DNA of 64,000 nt, taken from CAXBBB01 sp963793245 (GTDB lineage Bacteria > Bacteroidota > Rhodothermia > Rhodothermales > BA12). The stretch is taken from positions 620,001 to 684,000 of the forward strand of contig CAWBZG010000005.1 in NCBI GenBank assembly GCA_963793245.1, given 5' to 3'. The notes beneath the pieces are model-generated. The model saw only the letters and a program-made list of their open reading frames with translations. It searched no databases and had not been told where the DNA came from. A program made the translations under genes and the position numbers. Positions 34,778 through 47,436 of the stretch are shown here, piece after piece. Every line of letters starts with the position of its first letter. The stretch's first letter is position 1.

Positions 34778-37060
34778 TCAGCCTGCTGCCAGTGCTGCTG
34801 GTTCTTCGAGCGCGCGACGCAGACTGTTGTGGTATCGGTCGCCGAGGTCGGCACCTGAAATGCGGATCGTCCCTCTGTCCCCCACGCGGAGGCTCAAATT
34901 CCCGCCCTGGGTCACCACGCCGAGCCGTGTCACCTTGACGCCGTGCCCTTCGACTCGGTCTTCGAGATCATCGGCGCGCTCGGCGGAAACCGTGAGCACG
35001 ATGCGGCTCTGCGCTTCGCCAAACAGTGCCGCATCCGTCCGCAAATACTCGTGCATCTCAAACCCAGCGTCGATACCCAGTCCGTCCGAGAACAACGCGA
35101 CTTCGGCCAAACACGCCGCTAAGCCACCGTCCGACAGATCGTGCGCCGACTGCACCCAACCCTCGCGAATCAGGTTTTGCATCATCGTCTGTACGTAGCG
35201 CTCTTCGTAGAGGTTGAAGTGCGGGGCGTCACCCGCCGTCTGCTCATGGATAGAGGCCAGATATTCGGTCCCGCCGATGTCGTTGCGATGCGCCCACGCG
35301 ATAGGTGAGAGCAGGAAGACGACATCGCCTGCGGCTTGAGCACCAGCCGGTGTGACGTGCGCCAAATCATCGACGACGCCGAGCATACCGATCGTTGGCG
35401 TCGGAAAGACCGCGCCGTCCGGGTTTTCGTTGTAGAACGACACGTTGCCGCCCGTCACCGGCGTGCCCAACTCGGCGCACGCATCGCCCATACCGCCGAC
35501 GGCCTCGGTAAACACCCAATAGACTTCGGGCTTGTACGGATTTCCAAAGTTGAGGCAGTTCGTCACCGCTACAGGTCGGCCTCCCGCGCACACTACGTTC
35601 CTCGCCGCTTCAGCAACAGCGATGCGCCCCCCCTTCCGAGGATTGAGATAGACGTAGCGACCATTGCAGTCTGTAGCCATCGCAAGCGCTTTGTCCGTTC
35701 CTTTGACGCGAACGACAGCCGCATCACTCGCCCCCGGCCCGACCAGCGTATTCGTCCGCACCTGCGTGTCGTACTGCTCGAATACCCACCGTTTCGATGC
35801 AATGTTAGGCGACCCCATCAGGTCGAGCAGATACTGAGCCGCCGTATCGATATCGGGATCGTCGATGGAGTCCTGATCGAACGCATGGGCTACCTCCAGA
35901 TAGTCCGGCTTACGCGTCTCGCGATAGTAAACCGGGGCACCACCGCCCAGCACCAAGTGATCAGCAGGCACCCGCGCGACTTCGTCGCCATGCCACAGCA
36001 CGACGACCTCACCACCATCGGTCACCTCGCCGATGTCAGCATACTTCAGATCCCACTTAGCAAAGATGGCTTCCAGATCGGCCTCTCGCCCCGGCTCGGC
36101 GACGATCAGCATTCGCTCCTGGCTTTCGGAGAGCATGATCTCATAGGGCGTCATGCCCGTTTCCCTGATCGGGACGCGTTCGAGATACAGCGTCATACCG
36201 CACTCACCTTTGGCACTCATCTCGCACGACGAGCAGGTGATACCCGCGGCGCCCATGTCTTGAATCCCGGAAACCACCCCAGCGTCGATTGCCTCTAGCG
36301 TGGCCTCTAGCAGCAGCTTTTCGGTAAACGGATCGCCTACCTGGACGCTCGGACGCTTGGCTTCACTCGCTTCGCTGATTTCCTCGCTGGCGAACGTAGC
36401 GCCATGAATCCCGTCCCGCCCCGTAGCACTCCCGACGATGTAAACACGCTTGCCAGCCCCCTGCGCAATCGCCGACGCCGTCTTGCCGACTTCGACGATA
36501 CCGACACTCATCGCGTTGACGAGCGGGTTGCCCTCGTACGCTGGATCGAACATGACTTCGCCTCCGACCGTCGGCACACCGAACGCATTGCCGTAGTCGC
36601 CGATGCCTCGCACCACGCCGTCCAACAAGAACCGGACGCGCGGATTTGAAAGGGAGCCAAACCGAAGTGAATTGAGTGACGCTATGGGTCGCGCTCCCAT
36701 TGTAAAGATGTCCCGCTGAATACCTCCAACTCCAGTGGCGGCTCCTTGATAGGGTTCGACGGCAGACGGATGGTTATGACTCTCGATCTTGAATGCGCAG
36801 GCAAGTCCGCCGCCGATGTCTACAAGACCTGCGTTCTCGTCTCCTGCCTCGACGAGAAGCGCATCGCCTGAGCGGGGTAGCTTTTTGAGCAGCGCGATGG
36901 AGTTCTTGTACGAACAATGCTCCGACCACATAACGGAGTAGATCCCCAACTCTACCGGCGTCGGAATACGACCGAGTTTCTCGATGATCCAGCCGTACTC
37001 CTCTTGAGTGAGTCCATGTTCAAGGGCGGCTTCCAGATCGACGGCGCGTTCGCGTGCCAT
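34778..37060 (-). CDS. purL: phosphoribosylformylglycinamidine synthase subunit PurL
   Basis: 760 residues, the small PurL type that works with separate PurQ and PurS (neither is in the window). It converts FGAR to FGAM with ATP in purine synthesis. Seen: GRIPTPVELGIYSVMWSEHCSYKNS at the N-terminus, FKIESHNHPSAVEPYQGAATG, GDYGNAFGVPTVGGEV, SGIQDMGAAGITCSSCEM, and the second half TPVTGGNVSFYNENPDG and SAHDLSDGGLAACLAE. Both AIR-synthase-like halves are complete. It starts directly downstream of the rRNA terminator. No Shine-Dalgarno; a TATCTTAG box lies about 30 bases upstream. Confidence 0.97.
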   Translation of the reverse strand: MARERAVDLEAALEHGLTQEEYGWIIEKLGRIPTPVELGIYSVMWSEHCSYKNSIALLKKLPRSGDALLVEAGDENAGLVDIGGGLACAFKIESHNHPSAVEPYQGAATGVGGIQRDIFTMGARPIASLNSLRFGSLSNPRVRFLLDGVVRGIGDYGNAFGVPTVGGEVMFDPAYEGNPLVNAMSVGIVEVGKTASAIAQGAGKRVYIVGSATGRDGIHGATFASEEISEASEAKRPSVQVGDPFTEKLLLEATLEAIDAGVVSGIQDMGAAGITCSSCEMSAKGECGMTLYLERVPIRETGMTPYEIMLSESQERMLIVAEPGREADLEAIFAKWDLKYADIGEVTDGGEVVVLWHGDEVARVPADHLVLGGGAPVYYRETRKPDYLEVAHAFDQDSIDDPDIDTAAQYLLDLMGSPNIASKRWVFEQYDTQVRTNTLVGPGASDAAVVRVKGTDKALAMATDCNGRYVYLNPRKGGRIAVAEAARNVVCAGGRPVAVTNCLNFGNPYKPEVYWVFTEAVGGMGDACAELGTPVTGGNVSFYNENPDGAVFPTPTIGMLGVVDDLAHVTPAGAQAAGDVVFLLSPIAWAHRNDIGGTEYLASIHEQTAGDAPHFNLYEERYVQTMMQNLIREGWVQSAHDLSDGGLAACLAEVALFSDGLGIDAGFEMHEYLRTDAALFGEAQSRIVLTVSAERADDLEDRVEGHGVKVTRLGVVTQGGNLSLRVGDRGTIRISGADLGDRYHNSLRRALEEPAALAAG

Positions 37061-37090
37061 AGGGTCAAGGGTGCGTGAGCGGGAGGGCTG

Positions 37091-37098
37091 CTAAGATA
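37091..37098 (-). promoter_or_regulatory. possible -7 box for purL
   Basis: The minus strand reads TATCTTAG, one mismatch to TAnnTTTG, 30 bases before the purL ATG and just after the rRNA terminator. Confidence 0.45.
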
Positions 37099-37134
37099 CC
37101 GAGTGCAGGAAGCCAAGCGGAGAAGAGCAAACGC

Positions 37135-37171
37135 AAAAAGCCCCACCGCTGACGAATCAACGGTGGGGCTT
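37135..37171 (-). terminator. rRNA operon terminator
   Basis: A near-perfect stem: minus-strand AAGCCCCACCG (37161-37171) with CGGTGGGGCTT (37138-37148), then TTTTTGCG. It is ten bases past the 5S end and before purL. The plus strand also ends in TTAAAA, so it could act in both directions. Confidence 0.92.
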
Positions 37172-37180
37172 AAAAGGAAC

Positions 37181-37290
37181 CTGGCGACGACCTACTCTCC
37201 CACCACTTGGGCAGTACCATCGGCGCTGCAGGGCTTAACTTCTCAGTTCGGAATGGGATGAGGTGGACCCCCTGCGCAATAATCACCAGG
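37181..37290 (-). rRNA. rrf: 5S ribosomal RNA
   Basis: A 110-base minus-strand gene starting CCTGGTGATTA and ending CGTCGCCAG. It contains the conserved loop region CCCATTCCGAACTGAGAAG and GAGAGTAGG. The ends pair (CTGG with CCAG). Third rRNA of the operon, immediately followed by the terminator. Confidence 0.95.
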
Positions 37291-37367
37291 AAATAGTGAC
37301 ATCTGTGCTGCCATGATAGACAGCTGTTTCCATTGTCTGTTACCTCTTCAACGAGCGGTAATGAAAG

Positions 37368-37390
37368 TATGCGGTCTCTATCAGGAGACC
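37368..37390 (-). other. 23S processing stem, 3' side
   Basis: The 23 bases here are complementary, with one mismatch, to 40314-40336 on the other side of the 23S gene. Such long stems are RNase III substrates that release pre-23S rRNA. Confidence 0.85.
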
Positions 37391-37395
37391 CATAT

Positions 37396-40312
<2,917 letters not shown>

Positions 40313-40313
40313 G

Positions 40314-40336
40314 GGTCTCCTGATGGAGACCGCATA
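40314..40336 (-). other. 23S processing stem, 5' side
   Basis: Pairs with 37368-37390 (22 of 23 positions). See the 3' partner. Confidence 0.85.
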
Positions 40337-40426
40337 TTTCTCTCAATAACGCTCGTTTACTCGGTAACAGGACCGCGCCTCTTGATCGTTTTACGGATCG
40401 CGCGGTCTATTACAATGGAAACAAGA

Positions 40427-40438
40427 TGTCAAAGAACA
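40427..40438 (-). promoter_or_regulatory. boxA-like antitermination element before 23S
   Basis: The minus strand reads TGTTCTTTGACA, close to the bacterial rrn boxA. Related sequences occur at 40711-40723 (TGTTCTTTTGACA) and 42442-42449 (TTCTTTGA). Placement before 16S and before 23S fits NusB/S10-dependent antitermination. Confidence 0.7.
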
Positions 40439-40471
40439 GATCCGGCCGGACTGAAGCGTCCGCCTGGATAG

Positions 40472-40544
40472 TGGAGTTACACGGATTCGAACCGTGGACC
40501 CCCTGCTTGCAAAGCAGGTGCTCTACCAACTGAGCTATAACCCC
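40472..40544 (-). tRNA. tRNA-Ala (anticodon TGC)
   Basis: 73 bases, GGGGTTATAGCTCAGTTGG at the 5' end, anticodon loop CTTTGCAAG, T-arm GGTTCGAATCC, acceptor closing with TAACTCC plus A. CCA is not encoded. Second tRNA of the 16S-23S spacer. Confidence 0.97.
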
Positions 40545-40583
40545 GCCTGATACGCTCGAACTGCGCGTTGCGGCGCGCAGGTG

Positions 40584-40657
<74 letters not shown>

Positions 40658-40710
40658 GGACGTTTTATGCCGTCTGCGCGGCGTGCTCTCAGGCGAGAGC
40701 GATGTTGATC

Positions 40711-40723
40711 TGTCAAAAGAACA
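40711..40723 (-). promoter_or_regulatory. boxA-like element between 16S and tRNA-Ile
   Basis: The minus strand reads TGTTCTTTTGACA, the same motif as the boxA before 23S with one extra T. Confidence 0.6.
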
Positions 40724-40750
40724 ATCCCCGTGTGGGGGAGTGACTCTCTT

Positions 40751-40786
40751 GATGAGAGAGAAGCATAGCGAGTCGAGTCAATTCCG
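40751..40786 (-). other. 16S processing stem, 3' side
   Basis: 36 bases that are the near-perfect inverted repeat of 42406-42443 upstream of 16S. Together they would form the RNase III stem that frees pre-16S rRNA. Confidence 0.85.
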
Positions 40787-40805
40787 CAGGATGAGCGAAA
40801 ACTCT

Positions 40806-42335
<1,530 letters not shown>

Positions 42336-42405
42336 GAGATTTGATTTATCTGTTTTTTTGTTGTCGCTTCAACCCAATCTGAACAGATGAGATCTGTAAC
42401 AGAAT

Positions 42406-42443
42406 CGGAATTGACTCGGACTCGCTATGCTTCTAGTCTCATC
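42406..42443 (-). other. 16S processing stem, 5' side, with boxA at its edge
   Basis: Inverted repeat of 40751-40786 with about three mismatches or gaps. The minus-strand TTCTTTGA at 42442-42449, directly adjoining, is the leader boxA. Confidence 0.8.
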
Positions 42444-42521
42444 AAAGAACTGTGCCTTATATTGGCTTCCGTGGTTAGATGCGCGCCTTTGTGAAGGCCG
42501 CTTTTCGTTGCTCGGATTGTT

Positions 42522-42550
42522 ATGATACGGAATCGAGATTGACTTGTCAA
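42522..42550 (-). promoter_or_regulatory. rRNA promoter P2 (proximal)
   Basis: Minus strand: -35 TTGACA (42545-42550), exactly 17 bases, -10 TATCAT (42522-42527). An A-rich stretch (GGAAAAAAGAC) lies just upstream, like an UP element. About 190 bases before the 16S 5' end. Confidence 0.8.
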
Positions 42551-42635
42551 GTCTTTTTTCCGTTTCATCCCCGTTTCACATTTCCACCTTTTCGTTTGCT
42601 GACCGTGTCAGCGCGCCGCCGTTGCGAGGATTGTT

Positions 42636-42664
42636 ATGATACGCTGTTTGAGTCGGGGCGTCAA
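42636..42664 (-). promoter_or_regulatory. rRNA promoter P1 (distal)
   Basis: Minus strand: -35 TTGACG (42659-42664), 17 bases, -10 TATCAT (42636-42641). The -10 region and discriminator GTATCATAACAATCC are identical to P2, so the two promoters are duplicates 114 bases apart. The whole gene-free stretch 42336-42903 otherwise holds only the rRNA leader and, to the right of about 42700, the unassigned promoter region of the PASTA gene. Confidence 0.78.
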
Positions 42665-42903
42665 CCGTTTTGGTCGCATTCGCGAAGCCTTCTAGTTAGA
42701 CACCTGATCGCTCGGTTCAGGTCGTATCAGCCAGTCTAAGAACATCCTACCGTTTGGGTAGGGCGCTCGCAAACACAGGTCCAGTAGGTCGGTTTCCGGC
42801 TTTTTGGTGTAAGTGCAGTGAAGCTCGATTTAGACGCGCACCTTTTGCTCTGAACAGGGTGGTAGCTTGCTTCTTCTCAGTCTGGCACCCTTCTCCTAAC
42901 ACT

Positions 42904-43683
42904 ATGCGCGAACGACTCGCCCCCCTCTTACGCACCCTCAAGAACCTCTACTTCTGGATTGGCGCTGCTGGCCTAGCTCTTTTCGTCTACCTCGGGCTTG
43001 CTGCCTTCGACAACCTGATCATGCCTTCCTACACGCGTCAAGGCCAAGCGGTCGAGGTACCGCAGGTCGAGCGTATGCTGCTAGAGGATGCGCTGGCCGC
43101 TTTGGATGCCCAAGGATTGGAAGCCGAGCAGGTAGAATCACGCTTTGTCGGAGATCGACCGCCTAACGAAGTGCTGGAGCAGGAGCCATCAGCAGGGTCG
43201 CAAGTCAAGCGCGGGCGTCTCGTCTATATCACGGTCAACTCAAGCGAACGACCCGAGCGTCAGATTCCGAGTGTGATTGGGTTGGGAGTCGAAGATGCCC
43301 AGGCCCAGCTTCGGTCTATCGGCTTCAAGGTCGAGACGAGAGCAGACGACATCCCCTCTCCTTATAAGAACACCGTCACGCGGCAGCAGCCTGAGCGCGG
43401 TGTGCAGCTAGCCGTTGGAGAGATGGTGACACTGTATTACAGTACGGGGCCGTCGGACTTCTACGTGTCGGCACCGGACGTGACGGGGATGTCTGTCGAG
43501 GCAGCGCGAGCACAGCTGCGAGGCGAATCGCTCAACAGTATCGTCGTCGGTGAAGGTGACGACGAAGGGGCGACGGTCTTGCGTCAAAGTCCTGAAGCAG
43601 GAACGCGCGTACGGGGTGGACACGAGGTCCGCCTGTTTACCGACCCTGCAGAAGTCGACGAGGGCGTCGGACTAGATATATAG
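42904..43683 (+). CDS. membrane-anchored PASTA-domain protein
   Basis: 259 residues from the ATG at 42904. A short basic N-terminus, one membrane segment (about 17-38), then three PASTA modules: about 48-115 (VEVPQVERMLLEDALAAL), 118-185 (IPSVIGLGVEDAQAQLRSIG) and 190-255 (APDVTGMSVEAARAQLRG). PASTA modules bind peptidoglycan stem peptides or other muropeptides. There is no kinase or transpeptidase domain attached; such stand-alone PASTA proteins are common in Bacteroidota. The gene is divergent from the rRNA operon and converges on pyrR. Confidence 0.88.
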   Translation: MRERLAPLLRTLKNLYFWIGAAGLALFVYLGLAAFDNLIMPSYTRQGQAVEVPQVERMLLEDALAALDAQGLEAEQVESRFVGDRPPNEVLEQEPSAGSQVKRGRLVYITVNSSERPERQIPSVIGLGVEDAQAQLRSIGFKVETRADDIPSPYKNTVTRQQPERGVQLAVGEMVTLYYSTGPSDFYVSAPDVTGMSVEAARAQLRGESLNSIVVGEGDDEGATVLRQSPEAGTRVRGGHEVRLFTDPAEVDEGVGLDI

Positions 43684-43690
43684 ACGCGGC

Positions 43691-44191
43691 TCAGTCTTCA
43701 AGCACGACTTGGAAACCAGACGCTACGTCCACGCGGACTCGGGCGCCCTGGCTCGTGGGGATGACACGGCCCACAAAGTCGGGCTGGATGGGGACCTCGC
43801 GGTGGCCTCGGTCGACGAGAGTGACGAGTTGTATTTGGCTTGGACGCCCCCAATGGACAACGGCGTCGAGAGCAGCGCGGATCGTTCGTCCGGTGTAGAG
43901 CACGTCGTCTACCAAAAGGACGCGTTTGGTGTCTACCTCGGCCTCTGGGCGAATCGGCTCGCTCGGTTCTCGGTCGTCCCGGAAAGCGGAGATGTGGAGT
44001 TGGGCTGACGCGACTGCCGTACCGGACTGCGCTTGTATTGCTTTGGCTAGAGTTTGTCCTAGCTCCCATCCGCGCGTACGGAGTCCGAGGATGAGCAGTT
44101 CATCGGCTCCGTGATTGCGCTCGATTACCTGTGCGGCAAGCCGATCAATGATGCGGCGGACGAGGTGGGCGGGGAGCAGGATGCGCGGCAT
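43691..44191 (-). CDS. pyrR: PyrR-type pyrimidine regulator / uracil phosphoribosyltransferase
   Basis: 166 residues. The PRPP-binding loop VLLVDDVLYTGRTI (about 91-104) with the PyrR-type extra hood (LVDRGHREVPIQPDFVGR) and the N-terminal LGLRTRGWELGQTLA distinguishes it from adenine or hypoxanthine transferases. PyrR makes UMP from uracil and in many bacteria binds pyr mRNA to cause attenuation. No pyr genes or PyrR-binding loop are nearby, so only the enzymatic role is supported here. It ends 7 bases from the convergent PASTA gene. Confidence 0.9.
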   Translation of the reverse strand: MPRILLPAHLVRRIIDRLAAQVIERNHGADELLILGLRTRGWELGQTLAKAIQAQSGTAVASAQLHISAFRDDREPSEPIRPEAEVDTKRVLLVDDVLYTGRTIRAALDAVVHWGRPSQIQLVTLVDRGHREVPIQPDFVGRVIPTSQGARVRVDVASGFQVVLED

Positions 44192-44309
44192 CGGACCAAG
44201 GCAAGATCGAGAGATGATGGAAGATAGCAGCGATGGTCAGTGAACCTCTACCTGCGCCGACACGCCATTTCACAACCACAAAACACCGATGCGTCGATCC
44301 TCGCACGCG

Positions 44310-45113
44310 TCAGAATCCGCCGAGTGCGTTGATCAGCGCGTCGAGTCCCAACCCTCTCGCGCCGGTGCGTTGGCGCAGACTGCACCACAGGTCGAGCAGG
44401 AGCATCTGAGCCGAGTGCAGCGGCACGGCGATCCAGAACGAGCGACATCGCCATACCAGCGCGCCCAGTGCAACGCCACCCAGGATCGACAGGAACGCTT
44501 CGGCGAGCGGTTTGTCGAGGTGGAGCAAGGCGAACGGGACGGTCTGGGCGATGATCGCGTAGAGGCCGAGGGCGCGCGCGCTGCCGAACAGGACGAAGCC
44601 GCGCCACAGGTACTCCCAACCCATCCAGTAGAAGAGGAAGAGGGCGTGGTAGATCAGAAAGAAATCCCACCGATGTGCAGCCGGATCGAAGTGCGGGTAC
44701 TTGCCTAAGAACGCGTCGGTATCCGACAGTACCCACGTACCGATAGCGACGAGAGGTAGGTACAGGCCTCCAAGCAGCGTCGCCAGCTTCCAGTCGCCCA
44801 GCCCCAATCCGATCTGCGATGGCTTGCGCTTGAATACGAGCATCAGAATCGCGATGGGAACAACGAAACCCAAAATGCCCTGCCAGCCGAACCACCATCC
44901 CCAACTCATCAGCCCGACGGCGTCGAAGCCCAGCGATCCGATGTCGAGATGTGGCTGAACCAGGTCGCGAAACACGCGCTTGCTCCCGACCTCGACGTGG
45001 ACGAAGACGAGGACGACGGAGCCGAGCAAGACCGTCACGGCCATCGCATCGAGCGAACGTACGGCTTTGACGAGCGCGCGCCATTCGACGGCAATGCGGG
45101 CGCGTAGGGTCAT
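44310..45113 (-). CDS. CPBP-family intramembrane protease-like protein
   Basis: 267 residues with about seven hydrophobic segments. The family's first motif (EExxxR) appears as WEYLWRGF: one glutamate and the arginine are kept, the neighbouring glutamate is a tryptophan. The second (FxxxH) appears as FALLHLDKP, followed by a last helix with WIAVPLHSAQ. CPBP proteases process prenylated or signal-like substrates or act in bacteriocin immunity. The missing first glutamate makes activity uncertain. No peptide-toxin genes are adjacent. Upstream lies a 124-base gap with a strong hairpin and then the proline dehydrogenase gene. Confidence 0.72.
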   Translation of the reverse strand: MTLRARIAVEWRALVKAVRSLDAMAVTVLLGSVVLVFVHVEVGSKRVFRDLVQPHLDIGSLGFDAVGLMSWGWWFGWQGILGFVVPIAILMLVFKRKPSQIGLGLGDWKLATLLGGLYLPLVAIGTWVLSDTDAFLGKYPHFDPAAHRWDFFLIYHALFLFYWMGWEYLWRGFVLFGSARALGLYAIIAQTVPFALLHLDKPLAEAFLSILGGVALGALVWRCRSFWIAVPLHSAQMLLLDLWCSLRQRTGARGLGLDALINALGGF

Positions 45114-45148
45114 GGAAGGCGAAGTCTCGGGCAGGGCATGCGGTCCGG

Positions 45149-45187
45149 CGAAGACCTAGCCGGTCTCTTAGGCCTGCTAGGTCTTCG
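45149..45187. repeat. inverted-repeat hairpin beyond the proline dehydrogenase gene
   Basis: A 12-base perfect stem CGAAGACCTAGC (45149-45160) with GCTAGGTCTTCG (45176-45187). It resembles the hairpins at 22286 and 29201 in having ACCT..AGGT arms, although the loop differs. No T-run. Confidence 0.65.
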
Positions 45188-45237
45188 TGTGGTGATCAGC
45201 ATCGCCGAAGATACCCGTCCATTCGTACAGGCGCTCC

Positions 45238-46131
45238 CTACGAACGAAAAGCGTTCTGGAGAACGAACAAGACATTTTCCTTACGCTCGCGCAGACGACG
45301 GCTGTAGTACGGCCACCACTCCGTTCCATAGGGGACGTAGACGCGCATGTTGTAGCCTTCATCGGCGATGGCTTTCTGCGTTGGCGCGCGCATACCGTAG
45401 AGCATCTGAAACTCGAAACGCTCGGCACCGATGCCTTCAGCGGTCGCAAAGTCTTTTGTCGCCTGGATCAACGCGTCGTCGTGCGTGGCGATTCCGGGAT
45501 AGCGCGCGTGCTGGACGAGTGCCTGCATATAGTCGACGTAGGCCATGCGGATGTCGGCCATGTCTTGGAATGCTACGTCGGCAGACTCTCCATAGGCACC
45601 TTTGCACAAGCGAACGCGAGCGTTCAACTCGCACATTCGGGCGATGTCCTTGGCGGTGCGCTTGAGATACGCTTGCAGAACTGGGCCGACGTGATCCGGA
45701 AAGTCGGGATACACGCGCTCGAATACGTCGAGTGTGCTCTGGGTGATGTCCGAGCCTTCCATGTCGAGGCGCACGAACAGGTCGCGCTCCTTGGCCACCT
45801 CGAGCAGGTAGCGCAGGTTGGTCTCGGAAAACGACTCGTCGATCTTTTGGCCCAGCATCGACAGCTTGATCGAGATCGACAGCGTTGCGTGGTCCATACC
45901 GCCGCGTCCAACGGCGATTTGATCTTTGTCGCGGCGGTCGGCGAGCGTGTGGACCAGATCGACGTAGGCATCGCGGGCGCTCAGGGCCACGTCGCGGTCG
46001 CTGACGTATTCGCCCAGCAGGTCGAGCGTAACGAACAGGCCATCGTCGACGAGAGAGCGTACGACGGGCATCGCGCGGTCGAGCGTTTCACCTGCGACGA
46101 AGCGGCTGGCGAGGAAGAAGGGAAGTTTCAC
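45238..46131 (-). CDS. putA: proline dehydrogenase
   Basis: FAD-dependent oxidation of proline to pyrroline-5-carboxylate. This is the monofunctional short form, 298 residues if the GTG at 46131 is used (the following KLPFFLASRFVAGETLD matches the family start). A TTG at 46182 or an ATG at 46224 overlapping the upstream gene are alternatives. Seen: SIKLSMLGQKID, VRLDMEGSDITQSTLDVFE, QAYLKRTAKDI, ARVRLCKGAYGE, IATHDDALI, ERFEFQMLYGMR, and RVYVPYGTEWWPYYSRRLRER. All substrate-binding arginines are present. The P5C dehydrogenase partner is not in the window. Confidence 0.92.
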   Translation of the reverse strand: MKLPFFLASRFVAGETLDRAMPVVRSLVDDGLFVTLDLLGEYVSDRDVALSARDAYVDLVHTLADRRDKDQIAVGRGGMDHATLSISIKLSMLGQKIDESFSETNLRYLLEVAKERDLFVRLDMEGSDITQSTLDVFERVYPDFPDHVGPVLQAYLKRTAKDIARMCELNARVRLCKGAYGESADVAFQDMADIRMAYVDYMQALVQHARYPGIATHDDALIQATKDFATAEGIGAERFEFQMLYGMRAPTQKAIADEGYNMRVYVPYGTEWWPYYSRRLRERKENVLFVLQNAFRS

Positions 46132-46190
46132 GGCGGTGGCGTCGGAGAAAAGCGGTTTTCCAATGCCAACGCATCGGATCAAGCCGGAGT

Positions 46191-47339
46191 TTACGCCACC
46201 AGCGCCGTCTCCAGGTCGCTCCACAAATCTTCCACGTGCTCAAGCCCCACCGATACGCGTAGCAGCGTCTGAGGCGCCCGCGTTCCGTCGCCTTCGACCG
46301 ACGCTCGGTGTTCGATCAAACTTTCGGTCCCGCCCAGCGACGTCGCCTGACGAAACGTCGCCAGCGCATTGGCGACGCGCCTGGCAAACGCTTCATCGTC
46401 CGGCCCCATCACTTCAAACGAGAACATTGCTCCGAATGCGTCCATCTGACGCGCGGCGATGGCGTGACCGGCGTGCGTTTCGAGTCCGGGATAGTGGACG
46501 CGGGCGACGGCGGAATGCGCGTCGAGTCGTTCGGCGAGCGTTTGCGCAGTTCGAGTCTGCGCTCTTACGCGGACCGCGAGTGTGCGCATACCTCTGAGGG
46601 TCAGCCACGACGAAAACGGATCGAGAACGGCGCCCGCGCCCTTTTGAAGCGCGTCGATGCGCTCGGTGTGCTCGCTCTCCTCGCGCGACAAGACGGCGCC
46701 ACCGAGCACGTCCGAGTGCCCGGCGATGTATTTGGTGAGCGAGTGGACGACCAGATCGGCGCCGAGTTCGAGCGGGCGCTGCAACACTGGCGTCGCCCAC
46801 GTGCCGTCGACGGCGAGGACTGCGCCACGTGCGTGCGTGTCGTCGGCGAGTTGCGCCAGGTCTGAGATGCGCAGCAGCGGATTGGACGGCGTCTCGGCCC
46901 AGACCAGCCGCGTGTTGGGCGTCCAGGCCCTTTCAAGCGCGCCGGGTTGCGACAGGTCCGCGTTGGTAAACGTCAGGTGGTCGACGAGCGCCGTTTCTAG
47001 TAGATGGCGGACGCCGAAATACACGTCGTCGGCCAACACGATGTGACTGCGTGCGGGCAGCGTCGCCAGGACCGCGTGGACAGCCGCCATGCCGGACGCG
47101 AACGCCCAGCCGCGCGCTCCGCCTTCCAACTCGGCGAGCGTCGTTTCGAGCAGCGCCCGCGTCGGGTTGCTGACGCGGGCGTACATGTGGCCGCCGCGGT
47201 ACCCGCCGTCATCCGAACGCTCGAACGTCGACGATAGGACGGGCGAAGCGACCAATGCTCCCGTCGACGGATCGGCGACGCACCCGGCGTGAGCGAGCAA
47301 GGTGTCGAGTCGGCGGGAAGGCGAGGAAACGTCGGCCAT
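46191..47339 (-). CDS. cystathionine gamma-synthase/lyase-type PLP enzyme (Cys/Met metabolism)
   Basis: 382 residues, the full family length. Seen: YARVSNPTRALLETTLAELEGG, AFASGMAAV, ADDVYFGVRHLL, VWAETPSNPLLRI, AVDGTWATPVLQRPLELGADLVVHSLTKYIAGHSD (the lysine of SLTKYI binds PLP), and a C-terminal SLGGTESLIEHRA. The family includes cystathionine gamma-synthase, cystathionine lyases and methionine gamma-lyase; sequence alone does not separate them. A TACCTTTA box lies 20 bases upstream. It is followed by proline dehydrogenase on the same strand, apparently a fortuitous neighbour. Confidence 0.88.
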   Translation of the reverse strand: MADVSSPSRRLDTLLAHAGCVADPSTGALVASPVLSSTFERSDDGGYRGGHMYARVSNPTRALLETTLAELEGGARGWAFASGMAAVHAVLATLPARSHIVLADDVYFGVRHLLETALVDHLTFTNADLSQPGALERAWTPNTRLVWAETPSNPLLRISDLAQLADDTHARGAVLAVDGTWATPVLQRPLELGADLVVHSLTKYIAGHSDVLGGAVLSREESEHTERIDALQKGAGAVLDPFSSWLTLRGMRTLAVRVRAQTRTAQTLAERLDAHSAVARVHYPGLETHAGHAIAARQMDAFGAMFSFEVMGPDDEAFARRVANALATFRQATSLGGTESLIEHRASVEGDGTRAPQTLLRVSVGLEHVEDLWSDLETALVA

Positions 47340-47358
47340 CGGCGAGTGGAGTTTCGCC

Positions 47359-47366
47359 TAAAGGTA
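47359..47366 (-). promoter_or_regulatory. possible -7 box for the Cys/Met PLP enzyme
   Basis: The minus strand reads TACCTTTA (one mismatch to TAnnTTTG), 19 bases before the ATG at 47339. Confidence 0.5.
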
Positions 47367-47436
47367 AGGGCGATGCTTCCGCCATTCGCCATCCCCACAC
47401 CACCCCTTACTTTGCAATGCCTTCACAGCACACGCC

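Noticed and set aside
43691..44191. PyrR-binding attenuator near pyrR
   Set aside because: No pyrimidine biosynthesis gene or characteristic anti-antiterminator structure nearby.
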